From Candidula unifasciata (taxonomy: Eukaryota > Mollusca > Gastropoda > Stylommatophora > Geomitridae), in contig CAJHNH020000788.1 of the NCBI GenBank assembly GCA_905116865.2, positions 152,001 through 216,000 on the forward strand: a DNA stretch of 64,000 nt. The letters run 5' to 3'. This document shows, piece by piece, positions 25,301 to 37,300 of this stretch (positions within the stretch are counted from its first letter, which is position 1; each line of letters starts with the position of its first letter). The notes under the pieces were generated by a model. The model saw nothing but the letters and a program-made list of their open reading frames with translations, was not told where the DNA came from and did no database searches. A program made the translations under genes and the position numbers.

Positions 25301-28300
25301 GGTTTTCTACCATCCATTCCTCTACCTCTTCTTCTCTAGTGTCCATAAAAGCAAAGCCCCAACTAGGGAAGTGACTGTTAAAACCACCGAGAATTAGGTG
25401 GCTCTTATCAGCTACTGGGATGCCCTCTAGTTCCAATTTCTTGTTGTTGGGACAGTACAAGTTAGTAACGTACAGAGGCTCTGAAAGGATATGTAGTTTT
25501 ACAGCCAGATTTTCAGACTCACTGAGGCTTCTGAAAGTTTCTGTGCCTGCAATATGTTTTACTAATGTAATGAAAATTACAAGACATATAAACAGATGCA
25601 ACATTCTACAGGGAATAATGTGGATATACTGTGTGGGACATGAAGAAGTGTGAGTTAATGAAACAGCGGATTTTCTGGCTACAAAATCCATAGCTAAGGG
25701 AACACTCATGCTAGAGACAAGGGAGACACTCTGAAGACCATCTATGAATGAACGCAGATAGAACAAACTAGGTTAGAGGAAATTTTATGTGTAAGAAAGT
25801 GTGAACGAGGAATAAGAGTGGATTCGGAAAGGACGGACATATAAGAGGAGGAGAACGACATGTGTACAATCAGTGTGCAACAGGAGCAGTTAGCACCTTA
25901 AGATATTTCATGAAGCAGTGGGTCTGCCTGTCAAATCTTAAATCAATAATCAGAAATCAAACAATATTCTCCATACCGCTGTGAAATGGGTGTTTGTTCC
26001 TCAACAAGACAAACACCCCCTGCTCCCCAGTGTGCTGCAAGTCCTGCGGTCGGATGCTGTCGATGGCTTCAGTGTAAGATTTGATTTTATGCAGACCTGC
26101 CTTGACCTGTATGTGTGGACATAAACATGGGTCTCAGGAAACTGATGTAAACAAACTAAAGTCAAGGACCCTTTTACACTGGTAGCACATTAGGCATTTG
26201 AAGCTAGATTCATAATTGAGATCCCCCCGTGTGGGTTTCGGGGCCCCTTTGTGGGGAAAACAAGAATAGACCCAATGCCTCCCCAAAAGCATGTCGTAAG
26301 AGTCGACTAATTGGGGAGCTTCCTTTGAAGTCGGAGTGCATCTGCCGGAGAGGCAAGGAACCAACAGTGTGTATTCAAGAGAATGAGATCTGTAAAACTG
26401 ATGCACACGCAACACTCAGCTTCTGGAGCAGGACTGCAGTTCAGTAGTGGATGAGCAACCAGAACCTTCCACCAGAGTTTACAGCTGGTGAACGCGAAAA
26501 AGAAGAAGAAGATAATTGAGATCAACATCATGCCGGACTCCTTTACTTCCCAGAATGTTACCTAGTACTCATTTTAAGCTGGGTCAATCTGGAAGCTAAG
26601 GTCATTTTTTTTTTTTTATTAATTTCAATCCGACTCGATGTGGATTAGAATCCAAGACTTTTGAGTTGGAAGCAAGCATCTAGTCACCACACCACTACAG
26701 TTCAGAACTAATCCCAAAGTAATATTAGTCTTAAAAGATGGTGCATCTACTCTACTGCCAACCTACTTTTTCTTCTTCTTCGCGTTCACCAGCTGTAAAC
26801 TCTAGCGGAAAGTTCTGGTTGTTCGTCCACTTCTGGACTGCAGTCCTGTTCCAGGACTTGAGTGCTGCATGAGCATCCATTGACAGATCTGACTAATTTG
26901 TATGCAGACAGTTAGTTCCTTGCCTGGCAGGCAGATGCACTCAGACTTTGAAGCAAGCTCCTAATTAGTTGACTCTTGCGACATGCTTTTTGGGTAGGCA
27001 GTGGGTTTATTCTTGTTTTCCCTATAACAGGGCCCTGAAACCCACAAGGGAAGGCCAACGTACTGTCAGTAATTGTAATTACCCATGTGTCTTGGTGTTA
27101 AGTTGCTGCGAGATAATGATAAACCCAGGTAAGAGAATGAGGTGAAAACAATGCACAAACTTTCCTTATTTAAACCCCTACCATACCTTACCTCACCCTT
27201 ATTTCAAGTGAGAATGCTCAGTGCAACCAACCATTTCTCAGTGTATGGCTGCTGCTTCTTCTTCTGTATTTACAATAAAATGGCAACTGGCATGTTGCAT
27301 TGTGGTGTTGCAGAGCCGCCACCTCCTAGTTCCTGGCGTGATGGTATCTTTTATCGGGTACTAGTCTTCACTAAATCTGGCAATGTGATGGCAACTTTTA
27401 TCGGGTACTAGTCTTCACTAAATCTGGCAATGTGAGGGCATCTTTTATCGCGTACTAGTCTTCACTAAATCTGGCAATGTGATGGTATCTTTTATCGGGT
27501 ACTAGTCTTCACTAAATCTGGCAATGTGATGGTATCTTTTATCGGGTACTAGTCTTCACTAAATCTGGCAATGTGATGGCAACTTTTATCGGGTACTAGT
27601 CTTCACTAAATCTGGCAATGTGAGGGCATCTTTTATGGGGTACTAGTCTTCACTAAATCTGGCAATGTGATGACATCTTTTATCGGGTACTGGTCTTCAC
27701 TAAATCTGGCAATGTGATGGCAACTTTTATCGGGTACTAGTCTTCACTAAATCTGGCAATGTGAGGGCATCTTTTATCGCGTACTAGTCTTCACTAAATC
27801 TGGCAATGTGATGGTATCTTTTATCGGGTACTAGTCTTCACTAAATCTGGCAATGTGATGGTATCTTTTATGGGGTACTAGTCTTCACTAAATCTGGCAA
27901 TGTGATGACATCTTTTATCGGGTACTGGTCTTCACTAAATCTGGCAATGTGATGGCATCTTTTATCGGGTACTGGTCTTCACTAAATCTGGCAATGAGAG
28001 GGCATCTTTTATCGGGTACTGGTCTTCACTAAATCTGGCAATGTGATGGTATCTTTTATCGGGTACTAGTCTTCACTAAATCTGGCAATGTGATGGTATT
28101 TTTTAATCGGGTACTAGTCTTCACTAAATCTGGCAATGTGATGGTATCTTTTATCGGGTACTAGTCTTCACTAAATCTGGCAATGTGATGGTATCTTTTA
28201 TCGGGTACTAGTCTTCACTAAATCTGGCAATGTGATGGTATCTTTTATCGGGTACTAGTCTTCACTAAATCGGCAATGTGATGGTATCTTTTATCGGGTA

Positions 28301-31300
28301 CTAGTCTTCACTAAATCTGGCAATGTGATGGTATTTTTTATCGGGGACTAGTCTTCACTAAATCTGGCAATGTGATGGTATCTTTTATCGGGTACTAGTC
28401 TTCACTAAATATGGCAATGTGATGGTATCTTTTATCGGGTACTAGTCTTCACTAAATCTGGCAATGTGATGGTTTTTTATTGTAGGGTTATAGTATCCAC
28501 TATATCTGGCAATGTGATTATATCTATTGTAGGGTTACAGTCTCCAATATATTTGGCAATGTGATGGTATCTATTGTAGGGTTACAGTCTCCAATATATT
28601 TGGCAATGTGATGGTATCTATTGTAGGGTTACAGTCTCCAATATATTTGGCAATGTGATGGTATCTATTGTAGGGTTACAGTCTCCAATATATTTGGCAA
28701 TGTGATGGTATCTATTGTAGGGTTACAGTCTCCAATATTTTTGGCAATGTGATGGTATCTATTGTAGGGTTACAGTCTCCAATATTTTTGGCAATGTGAT
28801 GGTATCTCTTGTAGGGTTAGTCTCCAATATATTTGGCAATGTGATGGTATCTCTTGTAGGGTTAGTCTCCAATATATTTGGCAATGTGATGGTATCTAAT
28901 GTGGGGTTACAGTCTCCAATATATTTGGCAATGTGATGGTATCTATTGTAGGGTTACAGTCGCCACTATATTTGGCAATGTGATGGTATCTCTTGTAGGG
29001 TTAGTCTCCAATATATTTGGCAATGTGATGGTATCTCTTGTAGGGTTAGTCTCCAATATATTTGGCAATGTGATGGTATCTAATGTGGGGTTACAGTCTC
29101 CAATATATTTGGCAATGTGATGGTATCTATTGTAGGGTTACAGTCGCCACTATATTTGGCAATGTGATGGTATCTTTTGTAGGGTTACAATGTCCACTAT
29201 ATGTGGCAACGTGATAGTTTATAATGTAAGGTTACAGTCTCCACTATATTTGCTATGTGATGGTATCTATCGTAAGGTTACAGTCTCCACTATATTTGGC
29301 AATGTGATTATATCTGTTGAATGGTTAAGGTCTCCACATAAAATGTGAGCATAGATTTTATAACAAAATGTACCTTCTGGGCACTGTAGTGACTGGCACT
29401 GGCCAGGGAGATATTCTGCTGGATGAAACATTCAAAGTCCAAGGGAAACCACTTTTTGGCAGAGTTGTACAAGATTGATAACCCTTCGGGTTCGCCCTGC
29501 AGATGAAAACAACAGCACAAACTGAAATCTTCAAGTTTATATATCAAAGATCAGTACAAACATATAGGCACACAATCTTCACATTTAAAGCGTCAAATAT
29601 ATCCGGGGGGAAAGGGACATTCCCTGGGAAGTAAAGGCAGCTACCAATTATCCTATACAAGTCTAGTCCTCAGGCTTCACATTCCTCTCCTCTTTTAGTA
29701 TATACCTTACATGGTAGGGCATCAGAAAGTTTTTTTTTTTTTTTTAAGTGGGCAAACATTTTATTTATTGTCTTTGTGTGTAATTAACTTTTAGGTGCTG
29801 ACTTTCTATTATGACTCATTACATATCTGCTGGACATTCTGGCAGCCTCTTACACACCTCTACTTTCCTTGGTTACTAGTTGTGTGGCACTGGTAGCATC
29901 ATTACATCTCTTCTGACACTCTCACACACCTCCCATTTCCTTGGTTACTAGTTGTGTGGCACTGGTAGCGTCACTACACTCTCCTTGACACTCTGGCTGC
30001 CTCTCACAAACCTCTCACTTTCTTGGTTACTAGTTGTGTGGCACTGGTAGCATCATTACATCTCTTCTGGACACTCTGGCAGCCTCACACACCTCTCACT
30101 TTCTTGGTTACTAGTTGTGTGGCACTTGTAGCATCATTACATCTCTTCTGGACACTCTGGCAGCCTCACACACCTCCCATTTTCCTTGGTTACTAGTTGT
30201 TTGGCACTGGTAGCATCACTACACTCTCCTTGACACTCTGGCTGCCTCACAAACCTCTCACTTTCTTGTTTACTAGTTGTGTGGCACTTGTAGCATCATT
30301 ACATCTCTTCTGGACACTCTGGCAGCCTCACACACCTCTCACTTTCTTGGTTACTAGTTGTGTGGCACTGGTAGCATCATTACATCTCTTCTGGACATCC
30401 TGGCAGCCTCACACACCTCTCCTTTCCTTAAATCACTAGTTGTTTTTTCTGAACTGTTTGTGTGACCATATGTGGCACTGATAGCATCATTACATCTCTT
30501 CTGGACCCTCTGGCAGCCTCACACACCTCTCACTTTCTTGGTTACTAGTTGTGTGGCACTGGTAGCATCCTTACATCTCTTCTGGACACTCTGGCTGCCT
30601 CTCACAAACCTCTCACTTTCTTGGTTACTAGTTGTGTGGCACCGGTAGCGTCATTACATCTCTTCTGGACACTCTGGCAGCCTCTCACAAACCTCTCACT
30701 TTCCTGATTAATAGTTGTGTGGTACTGGTAGCATCAATTTATCTCTTCTGGACATTCTGGCAGCCTCTCACAAACCTCTTCTTTCCGTGATTACTAGTTG
30801 TTTTTTCTGAACTGTTTGTGTGACCATATGTGGCACTGATAGCCTCAGGTAGCGATGAGTATGCCTTGGATTAGATGTTTTATTGTGTTGGTTGTAACTG
30901 ACCTATACTGGAGGGCAGAACACAATAATAAAAACCCAAAAAGATACAGAGCTAGATAAAGTATTCAGAGAGCTGAGGTATATCCTGAGAATGACTCATA
31001 TGCAGCAGAAGCTCATTAGGTAAACAAATGTTGTGAAAACCAGCTTGGTTAGTTATTGTTGTTGTTGTTTTTTTAACGATTTTCTCAGGATCTTTTTTTT
31101 TTTAACTGTTAAACTGTGTTACGCACAATATCTCCAAAAGTTTTTAACATACTGTCTCCAGACTAGAAATACACATACAGGAAAATATCAATGAAACAGA
31201 CTCAACTATGTATATAATGAGTATAGCAGCTTAGATACTGTATGATTTCTTTTTTGTCACGTGTGTTAATCCTTACCCCTAATTTTATGGGGGGAGGGGG

Positions 31301-34300
31301 GGTTGTTTCACAGAAATGAGCATACTTTTAACAACAATTTGCAACATCGTATTTACAAATAAGCAAAATCTGTAAAACGCAAATGCACACAAAATTCAAG
31401 TTTGCCAACAAGTCTAAAATTTCCAGAGTGGACGAACAACTAGAACTTTCTACCGAGTTTAGAGCTGATAAATTTAAAAAAAACAAAAAGAAGAAAATGC
31501 TTATAAATACCTTTTCCCAAACTGTGTCGGCAATAAAGTCCCATTTCAGTAACCTGCCAGCAATCTTGTAGACAACCTGTAAGTAGTTTACAAAACATTT
31601 ATATGTTGCTTTACAGCACATTACAACTAAGATATCACACATTCAAGCATGTGCAGTCACACATTCATACATGTACATTTACATGGGAGTGTAGTTTATA
31701 TGATAATACCTGAGGCAAATGTTAAATATAGAATGGGATGGATTCAAGAGGAGAGAAGTCATAAGAGATTTACCTGGGCAGCCACTGGTAACAACAGTTA
31801 GAAGACAAAGAAGACAGTCCTATACTGGACAAATCCTGTGACGGAACAAGCAGAAATCACAAGGAAGGCACTGAAATGCGAAATAAAGACACCAAAAAAA
31901 AAAGCAAGGAAGTCTAAAAGAAACCCTAAAATGAACACTGATGAGAGAGGCCAAAGGTACTGCACTGGATTGCATTCATGTTGTCAAAGGGATTGCACAG
32001 GACAGAAAGTAATGGAAAAACATACCGTGAGCTCTATGTGACACATATAAAGGCACAACAGGACAATGATGCTGATGATGATATTATATGAGGCATTTTA
32101 GATAGTAATCTTGTTCTTCACTTTCTCCTTTACCACTTCAGTTGTCGGGGATATAAAGGTTCTGGTTCTCGCTCCTTTGGTCACCTGAACCATATTACAC
32201 TGTACTCTGATAAAATAAGAAACTATTAGACAAAGAAATTGGTGCTTTACTGGGCATATCCTGAGAAAAAAAGAGAGCAGAGAATCACCAGACAGGCATA
32301 GAAATGGGAAACAAATATGCTACAGAAATAAGAACGTTCAAGGGAAACCCTAAAATTTAATGAAAGAAGTGTAAAGTACCAGATTAGATTCCATGCATGA
32401 TTGAAATTATTAACTCTTATCATGCATCTCCCCAATGCAGAATGCAATTTAAAAAAGAGAGCAGAGAATCACCAGACAGGCATAGAAATGGGAAACAAAT
32501 ATGCTACAGAAATAAGAACGTTCAAGGGAAACCCTAAAATTTAATGAAAGAAGTGTAAAGTACCAGATTAGATTCCATGCATGATTGAAATTATTAACTC
32601 TTATCATGCATCTCCCCAATGCAGAATGCAATTTTTTTTTTTAGTCAGTTTTAGTCAGTAAGATAAGACTTCCCCTTACGTCTATATTTCCCAGTGATTC
32701 CTCCTGGAACAAAGTCAGCAGTGCTGAGATAACTGTGTAGACAATATAGTGCGCACAGAAGGCCTCTTCCTGTATAGTGAAAACAGATTGCACCTTATGG
32801 TTGAACAGGGTTTCTGGGACATGCAGCCGGATGATTCTCATCTGAATGGTGGCACTTTGTGTCACCGGGTGTTTATTGCTTATTGTGCGGTCCTGGTGGG
32901 GTCGAATCTCACTCACTCGCACATGATAGTGAAACAACTGCACAGGATAGAATAGAATGCAGCACTATGTGACATATAATGTCACAAAAGGATGTTTATG
33001 ATGATGTTGATGATGATGATAAGCCATAAACCCTAACTCATGAATGAAAATGACAAACTTGGAGGCTTTTGTGCTTAGTACCAACAATGAAAATTTGAAG
33101 GCCGAACACTTCACACCCAAATGGCAGATATGCTATGTGTGATGAGGTGCTTTGTATGGTCTCCACGATTACATGGTGGCAAGCAGAAAGTCCGTGCAAC
33201 AAGTGACAGCACGAGATACTTGTGCCTAGTCGAGTAAGCGAGGGGAAGCCCGAGCTAGACTCGTGGTCAGTTGATCAACAGAAGTCAGAGAAGACGGTTG
33301 TAGTATTTGAAGATGTCGTCTTTATGTTGCGTGAATGGTTAGTGTTCGAATATGTCGCGAGTGATAGAATTGAGAATAATTGTTGAAACATGTGGATAAA
33401 TGGAACTGAATAAACTGACAGCATGATTGAGAAAGCCGAGTGGCGTTTGTGTTTTCAACCCTAGACGTTAAAGCAGTGCAAGTTTTGTAGCAGTAAACAT
33501 CCAGAGAGTGAGCCGTGGCGAAAGCCAATATGTAGTGAGCCAAGGTACATTTCAAGGTGCAAACCACGCTTCATTCCAAGTGAAGCATCGAGTTATTACA
33601 CTATGGGACTACCTTCACATAAATCTACACTCAGTAACTCCCAGCAGTCGTAAAAGCTTTATACTTAATGATCCCCGTGTGGGTTCCTGGACCCCATTGT
33701 GGGGAAAACAAGAACAGACCCACTGCCTGTCCAAAAGCATGTCGTAGGAGTCGACTAATTGGGAGCTTCCTTCGAAGTCAGAGTACATCTGCCTTAGAGG
33801 CAAGGAACCAACAGTCTGCATGCAATTAACTCAGACCTGTGCAACGGATGTTCACGCAACACTCAGTTTTCTGGAACAGGACTAGAATCCAGAAGTGGAA
33901 GGACAACCAGAACTTTTCCATTGGAGTTCACAGCCGGACAACGCGAAGAAGAAGATTATCAATGACACTATCAATTAGGGGGAGACTATTTCACAAAAGG
34001 GTAGATAATTAATAAAACCATCAACATAACTAACAGTAGCAAGATAATAATGACTTCAACTTACGTCTATATTTCCCAGTGATTCCTCCTGAAACAAAGT
34101 CAGCAGTGCTGAGATAACTGTGTAGACAATGTAGTGAGCACACGAGGCCTCTTCCTGTATAGTGGAAACAAGATTGCATCATCAGTTAGATCATGTAGTG
34201 AGCACAGCAGGTGACATTTTCAGTGTTTCATACAATTAGATCACGTAGTGAGCACAGCATGTGACACTTTCAGTGTTTAATACAATTAGATCATGTAATG

Positions 34301-37300
34301 AGCACAGCATGTGACATTTTCAGTGTTTAATACAATTAGATCATGTAATGAGCACAGCATGTGACACTTTCAGTGTTTAATACAATTAGATCATGTAATG
34401 AGCACAGCATGTGACACTTTCAGTGTTTAATACAATTAGATCACGTAGTGAGCACAGCATGTGATATTTTCAGTGTTTAATACAATAAGATCAGGTAATG
34501 AGCACAGCATGTGACATTTTCAGTGTTTAATACAATTAGATCAGGTAATGAGCACATCATGTGACATTTTCAGTGTTTAATAAAATCAGACAATGTGATG
34601 AGCACTGGGGGCCAGTGAAACAGATGACATCTTCAGTGTTCACTAAGTAACAGCATCACAAATACTTTTGGTGGCAGCAGCAGAAGCAGCTGTAATAGTC
34701 GTAGTGGTGATAGTAGTAGTAGCCGTAGTAGTACAGTAGAACATCTATACAACCAACTTACTTTAATCCTGCAACTTCTTCTTCTTCTTCTGCATTTCTA
34801 ACCCCCAATAGAGCAAAGGCCCTCAACAAATTCATGGTAAGTAGATCTATCCTTAGCTATTATATGCAGCTCTCTCCATATCCTCACCATGTTTTTAACT
34901 TTACTCAGTAGCTTCCTTCTCCGTGTGTCTGTTGGTCTTCATATAGTTTCACATAACTCTAAAATACTAATCCTATAATGTTTCATTTAACTTAATACTT
35001 TCACTGTTCTAACATTCCATGTGCCAATTCTGGAGGTTTCCCTTGGTGAAAGAAGGTCTATTGATGATCCTGGCTCCTTTCGGCTTTCTCCACACTGTGT
35101 CATACTTCTTCTGCTAGAAGAGCCACTCCTCATCTTGTTTGGTTGGGTTTCTCTTGTTTCTCTTTTTTTGACTTATCCATGGTTGGTTGGGTTTCTCTTG
35201 TTTCTCTTTTTGACTTATCCATGGTTGGTTGGGTTTCTCTTGTTTCTCTTTTTTACTTATCCATAGTTGGGTTTTTGGTCGATTGTTTTTACAGGATAAG
35301 GTAGACAACCTGATGCCCAACCATACCCTTAGTCACCTCTTAGGCCATGCCTGGGAGGGTGCCGTGTTACTATTCTTTGCAACAACATAAAGGAAAAGAG
35401 TTTATTGTTGTTTTTCCCTTCCATAAAGAGTGATGGGATATAAAACATTCAGCATATATTTATTTTACTAAATTTACATAATTATTGCATCAAATTCTAA
35501 GTGTTTCTAAGCTGCAAATTACAGAGTAATAAGGCTGATCAACAAACTTTTTAATGATGCTATCTTCCTACAATCATTGCCTGGAAATGGCTAATGAAAG
35601 TAGAACATTATATACAACAAAGTTCTTTGGTCATGTGATGAGAAAAGGAGCAGTGGAAAATATTGTGATGACTGGAAAGATCACTGGCAAAAAGAGGAAG
35701 AGGTAGACCAAGAGACATGATGGTGGATGGTTTAAGACAGTGGCATGGAGGAATATCATCACTGGAATTGATCGAGAACACCAAAGACCATGATCTGTAG
35801 AGATACGTGAATGCCTATGCCAACTGGCAAGGCACATGATGATGATGATTTTCCTGCAGGTATTGCTTTGATCATACCTTTAACTAATTTGGTTTACATG
35901 TAAGGCTACTGTGAAAAGCAGATGAGCAATGGGCCATGCTAATTTACTGAATGCTCTACGTGAAAGTAAGACATTTGTTATGACTGTGATTATTATCAAC
36001 CTACAAACATGACCAGACTGCAAGAACAGTAAGTTAAGAGGAGTGAGGCTAGACAAAAAACAATGTGAAGGAAGCCAGAGAAGAGTAAAAAACCAACACT
36101 GAACACTGTCATCACCCACTACTAGCTGTAAGAGGGGACCAAAGAGGGGGCCTGAGCACTTATGAACTTAATGGCTGTATGTGCAATGAAAATGATCTGT
36201 CGATTAACTAACTTCACCTAATACTAGGCAGCATCGACTGGCTGAGCGGTTACAATGCCAGGCTTTCATGCGGGAGACCCAGGTTGGACCTCCAGTAGGG
36301 TGAAAGAGTTTTTCTGTCGAGGGCAAAATTAAACATCCTAACCTGTGCAGTCCATAGCAACAACACTAGCCAGGCGGCCCTAAATCCTCAGGCTCAAGGA
36401 CCCCCCCCCCCCATCAACAACACCCTAAAAAGTGGTAAAACGGACAGCAGTGACAGTCTGACCTAATGCTACAACTGATCATATACTCACAGACTTCCCA
36501 GAGAAATGCTCATACAACTGATCATATACTCACAGACTTCCCAGAGAAATGCTCAGAGTCCACCAAGTCTAAGAGATACTCGAAGACTCCCAGCTGCAAG
36601 GCAACATTCCCCAGACGGTGGGCTTGGTTCAGTGTTTTAGACATCTCAGCATCACTTTCGTCTCCCTGAGCCTTCTGCACTTCGGCATGAATGTACAACA
36701 ACAGGGACCAGCCCAGCAGCAGAGGCCCTTGTGCTGGCTCCGATCTCTGCTGGGAGAACACCTTGTCTGTTTTCTTTTGACAAATAATACATATTTTAGC
36801 AAACAAAAACATTTAGTCTATCAAAAATGTGTCTACACCTATCTTCTTCTTCTTTCTTTTGTCAAAATCTGCTTGTGCCGCTAGGCGTCGCAGTCTATCA
36901 GATGATCGGCAACCGAGCCAGGGTGCTCTCAGTCGCTTCATGTGCCGTGATGTTATGAAGTCTCAAGTTGTCCGTGACTCCTTCAATCCATCTTCTTCTT
37001 GGTCTTCCCCTGCCTCTTGTTGTTTCGATTTTCATGTTGTATGCTCTTGATGCTGGCATCGTTGGTTCCATTCTCATTAGGTGACCAAACCATTTCATTC
37101 TTTGCTTCTCAATAAATTTAACGATGGGTATGGTCTACACCTATCAGCAAAACAAAAACCTGCATAAAATTGCACAAAATAAATCTGGCATCTGTGGCTT
37201 AGGCATTACGAATGTGCTTTGTATTGCTGGAGTGCCAGTATTCAATTCCAGCAGCAGGTGATTTGGAAGCACACCACCTTGCATTGGTATTGACAGCCGA

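Noticed and set aside
26088..26099. Nearer acceptor (GGCAG) for the exon at 25977-26106
   Set aside because: It shifts the frame and meets a stop; the acceptor ten bases upstream keeps phase 0 and adds VKAGL in frame.
28899..29120. Open frame of 73 residues in the 47 bp array
   Set aside because: Repeat-derived, no conserved content.
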